NCBI RefSeq assembly: GCF_003096655.1
Contig: NZ_QEKQ01000010.1
Location: 81,555-145,554, forward strand
DNA from: Tamilnaduibacter salinus
Lineage (GTDB): Bacteria; Pseudomonadota; Gammaproteobacteria; Pseudomonadales; Oleiphilaceae
DNA length: 64,000 nucleotides
Direction: 5' to 3'
Shown: positions 1 to 7,920 of the stretch, piece by piece
Layout of the letters: every line of letters starts with the position of its first letter
Position numbering within the stretch: position 1 is the first letter of the stretch
The notes under the pieces: model-generated
Told to the model about the DNA's origin: nothing
The model's input: only the letters and a program-made list of their open reading frames with translations
Databases searched by the model: none
Translations under genes and position numbers: made by a program

Positions 1-1159
1 CCTGGGCTTCCAGGGCATCGATGCCTTCAACGATGTGCGGGTATTTCTCCAGTACCGAACGCGGCACATCCGGCAGGACGATCTCCTCTTCGATGATCTG
101 CTTCTTCACCGCCCGCTCGAAGATTTCCGACAGGCACTGCACTGTCGCCTCGGGCACGGTGTTGCCCGCACTCATGCCGTTGCTCAGGAACAGGTTCTCG
201 ATGAGGTTGGAGGGGAAGAAGACCGTCTCGCCATCGGACTGACGTACGTAGGGCAGCGCACAGATGCCCCGATCCGCCCGGCCTGAATTGGTGTCGATCA
301 GGTTGGAGCCGCCCAGTTCACCGTCCGGGTCGTAGATCGCCATACAGTGCGCGTCCAGCAGCCCTTCCGGTACGGCGTCATCCGGACCCGGCTTGAACCA
401 TTCTTCATTCGGGTAATGCACGAATGCACTGTTGGCGATCTCCTCGCCAAAGAACTGGTCGTTGTAGAAGAAGTTGCAGTTCAGCCGCTCGATGAACTCA
501 CCCAGCGCCGAACACAGTGCGGCTTCCTTGGTCGCGCCCTTGCCGTTGGTGAAGCACATCTGTGAATAGGCATCGCGGATGTGCAGGGACCAGACGTGCG
601 GCACGATATTGCGCCAGGAGGAAACCTCGATCTTCATCCCCAGGTCTTCGAGGATGCCGGTCATGTTGGCGATGGTCTGCTCCAGCGGCAGATCCTTGCC
701 CTCAATGAAGGTCCGGTGATCGTCGTCCGGCTCGACCATCAATAGCGCCTGGGCGTCTTCGCTCAGGTTGCTGACGGCTTCAATCTGGAATTGCGGCTGC
801 GTCTGGACCACTTTTTTAACGGTACAACGCTCTGCCGAACGCAGAATCCCCTTACGGTCTTTTTCCGACAGGTCGTCGGGCAACTCCACCTGAATCCGGA
901 AAATCTGGTTGTAGCGATTCTCCGGATCCACGATGTTGTCCTGGGACAGGCGGATATTCTCCGTCGGAATGTCCCGCGCGTTGCAGTATAGGCGCACGAA
1001 ATGGGCCGCGCAGAGGGCGGACGACGCCAGAAAGTAATCAAAGGGACCCGGCGCCGAGCCGTCGCCCTTGTAGCGGATCGGCTGATCCGTCACGACCGTG
1101 AAGTCGTTGAACTTGGCTTCCAACCGGAGGTTGTCGAGGAAGTTGACACTGATTTCCAT
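1..1159 (-). CDS. ycaO: OsmC-domain/YcaO-domain protein, 3' end beyond window
   Basis: The reverse strand reads open from an ATG at 1159 to the window edge (about 386 codons; the C-terminus is missing). The first ~150 residues resemble an OsmC-type domain (N-terminus MEISVNFLDNLRLEAKFNDF). From about residue 150 the text is typical of E. coli YcaO (SSWRNIVPHVWSLHIRD, CFTNGKGATKEAALCSALGE, then the ERLNCNFFYNDQFFGEEI stretch). YcaO proteins are ATP-dependent backbone-activating enzymes; the E. coli protein is linked to RimO-dependent methylthiolation of ribosomal protein S12, while the role of the OsmC fusion is not established. GAAGG lies about 14 nt upstream of the chosen start, so the SD is weak. 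Family recognition is firm; the cellular role is inferred. Confidence 0.85.
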   Translation of the reverse strand, partial: MEISVNFLDNLRLEAKFNDFTVVTDQPIRYKGDGSAPGPFDYFLASSALCAAHFVRLYCNARDIPTENIRLSQDNIVDPENRYNQIFRIQVELPDDLSEKDRKGILRSAERCTVKKVVQTQPQFQIEAVSNLSEDAQALLMVEPDDDHRTFIEGKDLPLEQTIANMTGILEDLGMKIEVSSWRNIVPHVWSLHIRDAYSQMCFTNGKGATKEAALCSALGEFIERLNCNFFYNDQFFGEEIANSAFVHYPNEEWFKPGPDDAVPEGLLDAHCMAIYDPDGELGGSNLIDTNSGRADRGICALPYVRQSDGETVFFPSNLIENLFLSNGMSAGNTVPEATVQCLSEIFERAVKKQIIEEEIVLPDVPRSVLEKYPHIVEGIDALEAQ

Positions 1160-1424
1160 TGCGGGGTACCGGGCCTTCAAATGTAGGCCGGTATTATCCA
1201 GTTTTTGGGCGGGTTCGTCTTGGGCTGCGTGCGTCCGTATTACTGCTCACAATGGAGTCTGGACGATGTCATTCGGGACGGCGCGACCCGAGACAATCAC
1301 ACCCTATCCGGCCACGGGGTGACCAACGCCATGCAACCCGGCTAGAGTAAGGAGTGACGGAGCGCCATGCCGCCTTCGGCCGCGATTGCTCGATTCCATC
1401 ACCTTCCCATCACAAGGACCCGTT

Positions 1425-1967
1425 ATGGCTTTACTCAGAACATCCGCCCTTCTGCTTCTGGCCACGCTGACCGGCTGGGCAACGCCCGCTCTCTCTGCGA
1501 GCGATCCGTCCGGCCCGGACATCCAACAGAAGACCGTGCGGGCATCGACCTACTTTCTCGGGGAATTCGAGGTGGCAAAATCCGCCTTTCAGGAGAGGAT
1601 CAAACCGCTGGCCGAGGATGTGGCACTGGCGGCCGTCCGGCGTGCCCGGCTTGAGATCACCGGGCCGCTGACACTGATGCTGCCGGACTTCAGAGATTAT
1701 GAGGGAACAGCGGAACTACCGGTGGCTTTCGCCTATCCGGTGCGCGGTCAGGGACGCCGGGTGCCCAGGTACCAGACCGAGCGCAAAGGACCGTTCAAAT
1801 GCCTGACGGCCGTTTTCGACGAGTCCACGCAGACCGCCAAAACCCTCTGGCAGGCGCTGTACAAAGAAGCGAAGCAGCGCGGGCTGGAACCCAGCCATGA
1901 CAACCGCGTGGTGATCCGCAAGCAGGGCGACGGCTACCAGAGCGAATACCAACTCGGCCTGTTATAG
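1425..1967 (+). CDS. Small exported protein, possible GyrI-like/effector-binding fold
   Basis: A 180-aa protein with a clear Sec signal peptide (MALLRTSALLLLATLTGWA, cleavage near ALS-A). The ATG at 1425 is chosen over an upstream TTG at 1386 because AAGGA lies 6 nt before it and the signal peptide starts there. The mature part (ITGPLTLMLPDFRDYEG, then PFKCLTAVFDES, then LEPSHDNRVVI) has the general look of the GyrI-like or effector-binding domain found in AraC/MerR regulators and in stand-alone proteins. I cannot prove this by eye. It has no operon partner and is followed by a hairpin shared with the convergent MFS gene. Function unknown. Confidence 0.7.
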   Translation: MALLRTSALLLLATLTGWATPALSASDPSGPDIQQKTVRASTYFLGEFEVAKSAFQERIKPLAEDVALAAVRRARLEITGPLTLMLPDFRDYEGTAELPVAFAYPVRGQGRRVPRYQTERKGPFKCLTAVFDESTQTAKTLWQALYKEAKQRGLEPSHDNRVVIRKQGDGYQSEYQLGLL

Positions 1968-1976
1968 CCCCCTGTT

Positions 1977-2003
1977 CCGGGAGCCTCTCGCGGTGGCTCC
2001 CGG
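1977..2003. terminator. Bidirectional hairpin between convergent genes
   Basis: A perfect 9-bp stem, CCGGGAGCC (1977-1985) and GGCTCCCGG (1995-2003), with a 9-nt loop. It lies exactly between the stop codon of the exported protein and the end of the MFS gene. There is no long T-tract. Confidence 0.6.
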
Positions 2004-3335
2004 TCAACTCTTCTGCTCTGTCACCACCGCGCTCTCTTCGCCGTCGCCCCCCTCGTCCTCCGAACCGTCTTCGTCCTCGACGCCCTCAGTCAGCCCGGTA
2101 ATGGGTTCGCCTTCCTCGTCCTGGAGCTGGTGGTCAAACGCGGCCTGCAGACCGGTTTCGTCCTCTTCGACCGCCGCAAAGTGATCCTTGTGACCCGGGT
2201 ACAGGGGCGAAAAGATGGCGACCAGAATACCGATGGCCGCAAAGCCCGCGAACGCATCGCTGTAGCCGAACTGATCGACCAGCACCCCCACAACGGGCGA
2301 GCCCGCGGCCTGCCCAAGCGCGACCGCCAGGAACGGAAGCACCGGCCCCATCGACAGCCGCCCCGGCAGTAGCCGGATGCCAGTCATCAGATACAACCCG
2401 GTCAGACTCATGTAGGCGAGCCCGAAGACCAGCGCGGAGAACGCGGCGATGGCCAACTGCCCGGGGCTGGCCGCGATCAGCGCCAGACTGGCGGCCAGAG
2501 TCACCAGCATGAGCGCATGGGTGATGGGCGGATTATTGCGATCCGCCAGGTCGCTCACCACGGCGCCTCCAAGCCCCGCTATGCCCACCGCCAGCCAGAG
2601 CCAGCCGGTCTCGTCAGGCGCAAGACCACCCAGCGTGACGGCCAGATCGGGCGCAAAAACCCAGTAGGCGGCGCCAACGAACCCCATGGCAAAGGCAAAG
2701 GAGCACAGCCGCAGGAGCCGCCACCACTGCATGGCGCTGATTGGCGGGGCGGGCGCGGCGTCTGAAGGAACAATCCGCGAGACCGATGGAATCAGAAACC
2801 GCGACAGAGCCAGGCCAAGCAGGGCGAACACGGCAAACGAGCCATAGGCCAGACGCCAGGCTCCCGACAGAAACAGGATGGTTGGTACCGCAACAATCAC
2901 GCCGATGCTGGTCCCGGCGTTCATGATGGAGCTGACCCGGCCGTGCATCGTCCGGTCAACGGCCACCTGCATCGCCGCGGTGAGTGCGGGCATCATCAGA
3001 CCGGTGCAGATTCCGCAGGCGAACACCCCCACCCCGAGCATCCACGGCCCGGTCGACTGACTGATCAACGCCAGACCACCGACCGCAAACGCCCCTGAGA
3101 GCATGGTGGTGTTGCGAGCGCCGAAACGGTCAGCGGTGACAGGGGCCACCAGAGAGGCCAGCGCAAAACTGAGCAGAGGAAGCGCGCCAATAACACCGAT
3201 CACGTCGGGCGCCAGCCCCAGATCATTGCGGATCGGCGGCACAAACAGACCGAACGCGAAGCGGGCGAGGCCGTAACTGATGGCGATCAGGGCGGCACCA
3301 AAGAGGGCAAATCCGGTATTCGAAAGGGGCTTCAT
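2004..3335 (-). CDS. MFS transporter, YbfB/YjiJ-like, with acidic C-terminal tail
   Basis: A 443-aa multi-pass membrane protein that starts MKPLSNTGFALFGAALIAIS, with the RFAFGLFVPPIRNDLGL segment typical of YbfB/YjiJ-type major facilitator permeases. About 12 hydrophobic segments can be counted, with a loop and a basic/RFG motif (TADRFGARNTT) after TM2. The substrate cannot be told. The last ~60 residues after the final helix form a cytoplasmic tail very rich in Glu and Asp (EGVEDEDGSEDEGGDGEE), which is unusual for the family. GGGAG precedes the ATG by about 7 nt. It stands alone and converges with the exported-protein gene. Confidence 0.85.
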   Translation of the reverse strand: MKPLSNTGFALFGAALIAISYGLARFAFGLFVPPIRNDLGLAPDVIGVIGALPLLSFALASLVAPVTADRFGARNTTMLSGAFAVGGLALISQSTGPWMLGVGVFACGICTGLMMPALTAAMQVAVDRTMHGRVSSIMNAGTSIGVIVAVPTILFLSGAWRLAYGSFAVFALLGLALSRFLIPSVSRIVPSDAAPAPPISAMQWWRLLRLCSFAFAMGFVGAAYWVFAPDLAVTLGGLAPDETGWLWLAVGIAGLGGAVVSDLADRNNPPITHALMLVTLAASLALIAASPGQLAIAAFSALVFGLAYMSLTGLYLMTGIRLLPGRLSMGPVLPFLAVALGQAAGSPVVGVLVDQFGYSDAFAGFAAIGILVAIFSPLYPGHKDHFAAVEEDETGLQAAFDHQLQDEEGEPITGLTEGVEDEDGSEDEGGDGEESAVVTEQKS

Positions 3336-3440
3336 GCTCGCTCTCCCGCACCGCTCAGTGAGGTGTTCAGCGTAAGCGGGCGTTCCCCCGGATTCAAACG
3401 GGTTTCGGGGGTTCTCCGGTGAGGAATAACCGAGACAGCG

Positions 3441-4004
3441 TCATCGGTCGTTCGTGGTCCGCCCCAAACGATAGATGTCGATGGGCGTGTTATAGAGCTC
3501 GTTCACGCGCAGTGTGCGCTCAGCCGTCTTTCCCGGCAGCGCGAAACCGATACTGATCAGCGTGCGCCGGGGCTGTTCCGGGCGGTCCAGGCGCTGCTTG
3601 AGCTGCGCCATCACATTCGGGTTCAGATAGGTAACCAGAATCCCGACATGGTCGAGATCGGCACGATTGAAGTTGCGGCGGTGGAGAGTCAGATTATCGA
3701 GTCGGAACGCCGCTTTCATCAGGCGACTGACCAGCCAAGGCAGCCAGGACAGTTCATACCCTTCGATCCGGTACTGAGGAAAACGTCGCGCCATCGGAAT
3801 CGCCAGACCGCCCCAGCCGGACCCCAGGTCCGCCAACCTCACGTTCGGCTGATCCGGCACATACTCCGCCAGCAGATCCAGAACCACACGACGGGAGCGC
3901 ATGGAACTGGGCATGGGCGGCACGCTGGTGCGCACCGTCGAATACGCGATGGAGAGGACCGCCAGCAGAGACAGGCTACCGACAACCAGCGTCGTCCAGG
4001 GCAT
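3441..4004 (-). CDS. Membrane-anchored class I SAM methyltransferase
   Basis: A 187-aa protein. An N-terminal hydrophobic anchor (residues ~3-23, TTLVVGSLSLLAVLSIAYS) is followed by a Rossmann methyltransferase core with motif I LADLGSGWGGLAIPMA and a following acidic residue in IEGYEL. The rest of the fold is short, and no substrate-specific signature was recognised. The anchor suggests action at the inner face of the membrane, for example on a lipid or membrane-associated substrate; this is inference. It is separated by about 105 bp from the MFS gene on the same strand. Confidence 0.75.
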   Translation of the reverse strand: MPWTTLVVGSLSLLAVLSIAYSTVRTSVPPMPSSMRSRRVVLDLLAEYVPDQPNVRLADLGSGWGGLAIPMARRFPQYRIEGYELSWLPWLVSRLMKAAFRLDNLTLHRRNFNRADLDHVGILVTYLNPNVMAQLKQRLDRPEQPRRTLISIGFALPGKTAERTLRVNELYNTPIDIYRLGRTTNDR

Positions 4005-4154
4005 AAGTAGAGAGCATCCTGATGAAGGTGTCGGCGCAGCGTATCAAATCGGTGATACCTCGATCAGGACGGTTTCTACGGACACCAGGCCGTCCACATG
4101 GCCAAGGAAACGCCCTCATCCGGTTTTTCCTTGCCGGTGACATCCAGAGCATCG

Positions 4155-4805
4155 CTACGGTCGTTCACTCGCGTCCGCCAGCAAACGTCGGACGTCATCA
4201 CTGGACGTCTGATCAAACGTCTCATACCACTGCCCCACTGAGCCAAAGAAATCCGGCCGGGACAGGCAGGTGAACGCATCGACTTCGGATCCCAGGTGCT
4301 CAGCGGCGTCTACCGATGAGACCGGCACGGCTATCAGCAGGCGCACGGGATCCAGTGACCGCAGCGCCATCACGGCGGCTTCCATAGTCGCGCCCGTTGC
4401 CACGCCATCGTCCACAAGAACGACTTCCCGCCCCCGCACATCGAGTGGTGGCCTGCCCTCACGGAACAGGGCCTCTCGACGAGCCAACTCATCCCGCTCC
4501 CGCTGCTCCACTTTCTCAAGCGCGTCAGGGGTAATCCCGGCGGCGAGCAGGACATCGTCATTGAGCACCCGGGCACCACCGGAGGCAATCGCCCCCATCG
4601 CCAGTTCCGGGTGGAAGGGCACACCCAGCTTGCGCACCACCAGCACATCCAGTTCCGCGCTCAATGACCGCGCCAGCTCCCAGGCCACCGGGACACCCCC
4701 ACGGGGCAACCCGAGAATCAGGGGCATATCGCTGGCCAACGCCCTCCGAACACCGGGCACCAGTGCTTGCCCCGCCTCGTTTCGGTCCTTGAACGGTCTC
4801 GCCAT
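4155..4805 (-). CDS. Phosphoribosyltransferase-family protein
   Basis: A 216-aa type I PRTase-fold protein. The PRPP-binding loop is plain in VVLVDDGVATGATMEAAV (two acidic residues followed by GxATGAT), and an N-terminal flexible-loop region contains GLPRGGVPVAWELARSL. Proteins of this set are usually annotated only as PRTase-domain proteins of unknown substrate and are often found beside stress or hydrolase genes. No neighbour here gives the substrate. The ATG at 4805 is followed by the basic stretch ARPFKDRNEAG. Confidence 0.8.
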   Translation of the reverse strand: MARPFKDRNEAGQALVPGVRRALASDMPLILGLPRGGVPVAWELARSLSAELDVLVVRKLGVPFHPELAMGAIASGGARVLNDDVLLAAGITPDALEKVEQRERDELARREALFREGRPPLDVRGREVVLVDDGVATGATMEAAVMALRSLDPVRLLIAVPVSSVDAAEHLGSEVDAFTCLSRPDFFGSVGQWYETFDQTSSDDVRRLLADASERP

Positions 4806-4947
4806 GACCGCCTCCCGTTCCTCTGGTTTTCTACAGTGAGTATAGACCCGCGCGCCAGCATCGGGCCGATGTCGTTCGAAGCACGCCAGCGAGGGCTTAT
4901 GGCATGATTCGAGGGGACGCGATCATTCACTGACCTGAGGCGCCTGA

Positions 4948-5775
4948 ATGCTGACCTACACCCTCTGTGCGCTGGCCGGGATTGCGGCATTCGGTTTTTA
5001 CCTCTTTTTCTACCGGGACTGGCGGCGCAGGCGGCAACTGCGCCAACCATTCCCGACACACTGGCGAGAGCGTCTGCACGCTCAGGTGCCGCTTTACCGA
5101 CGCCTGCCGCCCCACCTTCAGCACCAGTTGGAGCAGCACGTCCAGTTATTCCTGGCGGAGAAAATCTTCTACGGCTGCGATGGGTTTGAGGTCGACGACA
5201 CGGTGCGCCTGACGATCGCCGGGCATGCCTGCCTGCTGATCCTCGCGCGCCGTTTCTCGGATTTCGACGACGTGCGCAGCATTCTGGTGTACCCGGACGA
5301 ATACCATGTTCGGGATGAGGAAAGCGACGGCCTGGTGGTCAGCGTCAGCCACCAGATCCGCGCCGGGGAAGCGTCAAGCTACGGCCAGATCGTGCTGGCC
5401 TGGGCCGACTGCGTGCATGGCGCCGTCCACCCTTACGGCGAGCACAACGTCATTCTTCATGAGTTTGCCCATCAGCTCGACTACCTCGATGGCACCGCCG
5501 ACGGCGCGCCCCCTCTGAAAGGCGAACAGGCCCAACACTGGCAGCACACCATGAGCCGGGCCTACAACCACCTGATCGAGTCCATCGATCACCATCACGA
5601 ACCCTGGCTCGATCCATACGGCGCCACCGAACCGGCGGAGTTCTTCGCCGTACTGACCGAGACGTTCTATCAGCAACCCAACCACCTCAAAGTCCATCAG
5701 CCCGAGGTCTACGCGGCGCTTCAGGGGTTCTACCGGTTCGACCCGCTGACGGCCAACACGCTCCCCCAAGGATGA
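4948..5775 (+). CDS. mtfA: Zinc-dependent peptidase MtfA (M90)
   Basis: A 275-aa protein. It carries the metallopeptidase motif HEFAHQLD (H171, E172, H175) and a downstream glutamate region EFFAVLTETFYQQP, both diagnostic of the M90/MtfA (DUF980) family. In E. coli MtfA interacts with the repressor Mlc and so affects glucose PTS expression, and it has aminopeptidase-like activity. An N-terminal hydrophobic segment (residues ~4-22) followed by a basic stretch (RDWRRRRQLR) suggests a membrane anchor, found in many non-enteric homologues. A response regulator gene follows about 95 bp downstream on the same strand. Confidence 0.9.
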   Translation: MLTYTLCALAGIAAFGFYLFFYRDWRRRRQLRQPFPTHWRERLHAQVPLYRRLPPHLQHQLEQHVQLFLAEKIFYGCDGFEVDDTVRLTIAGHACLLILARRFSDFDDVRSILVYPDEYHVRDEESDGLVVSVSHQIRAGEASSYGQIVLAWADCVHGAVHPYGEHNVILHEFAHQLDYLDGTADGAPPLKGEQAQHWQHTMSRAYNHLIESIDHHHEPWLDPYGATEPAEFFAVLTETFYQQPNHLKVHQPEVYAALQGFYRFDPLTANTLPQG

Positions 5776-5870
5776 GGCCAGCGACCACTCAACTGATCAA
5801 AACGCGACCGCCGGTCGTAAGTTGTGTTGATCTTTTCTATACTCGCGAAAGAACCAAGAGCGGGCCGTTT

Positions 5871-6257
5871 ATGCGATCACTACGCCGTATTCTTTACGTT
5901 GAAGATGACGAAGACATTCGCCAGATCGCCCAGATGGCGCTCGAGGAAGTGGGTGGCTATGAATTGGGGATGTGCGAGAGCGGCCAACAGGCACTGGATA
6001 CCGTGGACGCTTTTGAGCCGGACCTGATCCTTCTTGATGTCATGATGCCGGACATGGACGGCATCGAAACGCTCCAGAGATTGCGTGAGCGCGGCGCTGT
6101 GGATAATGTTCCGGTAATCATGATGACTGCTAAAGTGCATCCGGAAGAAATGGCCCGTTACAGAGAGTCAGGCGTTTTCGACGTCATTCCCAAGCCGTTC
6201 GACGCGATGACCCTGTCGGACGACATTGCCAGAATCTGGGACCGTTTCCATGGCTGA
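5871..6257 (+). CDS. Single-domain response regulator (CheY-like)
   Basis: A 128-aa stand-alone receiver domain. The acidic pair is in YVEDDED, the phospho-acceptor is D56 in DLILLDVMMPDMDG, the Thr is in MMTAK, and the conserved Lys is in IPKPFD. I chose the ATG at 5871 (MRSLRRILYVEDD) and not the in-frame upstream codon at 5772, because the extra 33 residues match no domain. The gene overlaps the next one (ATG 6250) by 8 bp, so the two are translationally coupled. With no output domain it probably relays phosphate or regulates the neighbouring kinase/cyclase. Confidence 0.92.
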   Translation: MRSLRRILYVEDDEDIRQIAQMALEEVGGYELGMCESGQQALDTVDAFEPDLILLDVMMPDMDGIETLQRLRERGAVDNVPVIMMTAKVHPEEMARYRESGVFDVIPKPFDAMTLSDDIARIWDRFHG

Positions 6258-7920
6258 TCGTCCGAGCAAGGACCAGTTGGGCGCCAGGTTGCAGGAGCTG
6301 CGCTCCGCATATCGAGAACGGTTGAATGACGAACTGGCAGCCATCACTCGACTGGCCGAGGAGGCCCTCAACCAAACCGACGCAGCGGAATCCATCACCC
6401 TTCTCGGTCAAAAGCTCCATAAACTGGCGGGCTCGGCGGGCACGTTTGGGTTCCATCGATTGGGCAGCCATGCCCGTCAGCTGGAACAGAGGATTCAGGA
6501 GTGGCTCGATGGCGCGGCGTCGGCCGCGTCATTTAACCTGATCGCTTTCACCCAAGACCTGAAAACGCTCCAGTTCCACCTCGGCGCCGATGAGGCGGCT
6601 TCTCGAAGCATCAGCGTGGAGCATACCGGACAGGAGCCCGAGCCCGACTCCCCCCTGATTGCGGTCGTAGAGCGCGATGAAATTCTGGCGAAGTACATTG
6701 CCCACCAGCTTGAGAGCTTCGGCTTTCGTGTGCGTTGCTACCATGATCCACAGACATTTCTTGTCAACAATGATGGCAGCACGGATCTGCTGTTGCTCGA
6801 CCATCGCTCAGGCGCTGCAGAGTCGGTCAGTACGTCGACCGAGCACTGGCAAATGCTCCTCAAAGACGTTCAGTGCCCCGTCATTTTCATGGGGGGACAC
6901 GAGGACTTTTTCGTTCGCCTGGAGGCGGTCCGTGCGGGTGCGGATGGCTATTTCGTCAAGCCCCTGAACATTCCGAAGGTCGCCAAGAAGATCACACAGT
7001 CGATCCGCAAGCAACGCCAGCACAACGAGCGAATACTGATCATCGATGATGACGCCGAGCTGATTTCGCATCTCCAGACGGTTCTGACGAAGGAGGGGAT
7101 GGTGGTCGAAATCCTCTCCGACCCAACCCGCCTGATAAACACGACCGCCGAATTTCAGCCCGAACTGTTACTGGTCGACCTGAATATGCCCGAGGTGACC
7201 GGCGACGAGCTCGCCTCCATGATCAGGCAGTTTGATCAATGGAATAACCTGCCCATTCTCTACCTGACCCGGGAGCAGAGCCAGGAGGCGCGGGCGCATG
7301 CTCTGTTGAGCGGTGGCGACGACTTCATCAACAAACCCATCAGCGACGATTACCTGATCAAGACATGCCGCAACAGAGTCCGGCGTCAGCGGGATATGCA
7401 ACAGGCCATTTCTCACGACGGCCTCACCGGCCTTCTGAGACACGCCAATATCAAGGATGCGCTCGAGACCGAACTTCAGGGGAGCCGCCGCAGCGGCAAC
7501 CCGCTGTCCGTGGTCATGCTCGACATTGATCATTTCAAGCAGGTTAACGATACCTATGGCCACGCCTTGGGCGACATCGTCATCAGCACCGTTGGCACAC
7601 TGGTTTCACAACACTTCCGACGCTCTGACCGTCTTGGACGCTACGGCGGTGAGGAATTCGTGGTTGCGCTGCCCAACTGCGACGCCAAGACCGCCTACAC
7701 CCTGGTCGACCGACTGAGGCAGGCATTCGGCGAAATCAGTTTCGTTGAACGAAGTCGGCGTTTTGTCTGCACGCTATCTGCAGGAATTGCGGACACCCAA
7801 ACGTTCCCGGACACCACGGCTGAGCAGTTGCTGGACCAGGCAGATGCCGCTCTCTACCGTTCCAAGAATGCTGGTCGAAACTGTGTCTCGATCGCCTCGG
7901 AGCCCAAAGAATCACAGTGA
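6250..7920 (+). CDS. HPt-REC-REC-GGDEF diguanylate cyclase
   Basis: 556 aa from the ATG at 6250 (GGGA about 8 nt upstream; a TTG at 6226 is also in frame). Domains: HPt at ~10-115 with H57 in HKLAGSAGTFG; a first receiver-like domain at ~135-250 that retains LLLLDHR and YFVKPL but has VERDE in place of the usual acidic pair; a second, canonical receiver at ~260-380 (LIIDDD, LLVDLNMPEVTG, NKPIS); and GGDEF at ~385-550 with LDIDHFKQVND and YGGEEF. The RRSD five residues before GGEEF is an RxxD I-site, so product inhibition by c-di-GMP is expected. HPt plus two receivers makes it a phosphorelay hub whose output is c-di-GMP synthesis. Confidence 0.92.
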   Translation: MADRPSKDQLGARLQELRSAYRERLNDELAAITRLAEEALNQTDAAESITLLGQKLHKLAGSAGTFGFHRLGSHARQLEQRIQEWLDGAASAASFNLIAFTQDLKTLQFHLGADEAASRSISVEHTGQEPEPDSPLIAVVERDEILAKYIAHQLESFGFRVRCYHDPQTFLVNNDGSTDLLLLDHRSGAAESVSTSTEHWQMLLKDVQCPVIFMGGHEDFFVRLEAVRAGADGYFVKPLNIPKVAKKITQSIRKQRQHNERILIIDDDAELISHLQTVLTKEGMVVEILSDPTRLINTTAEFQPELLLVDLNMPEVTGDELASMIRQFDQWNNLPILYLTREQSQEARAHALLSGGDDFINKPISDDYLIKTCRNRVRRQRDMQQAISHDGLTGLLRHANIKDALETELQGSRRSGNPLSVVMLDIDHFKQVNDTYGHALGDIVISTVGTLVSQHFRRSDRLGRYGGEEFVVALPNCDAKTAYTLVDRLRQAFGEISFVERSRRFVCTLSAGIADTQTFPDTTAEQLLDQADAALYRSKNAGRNCVSIASEPKESQ

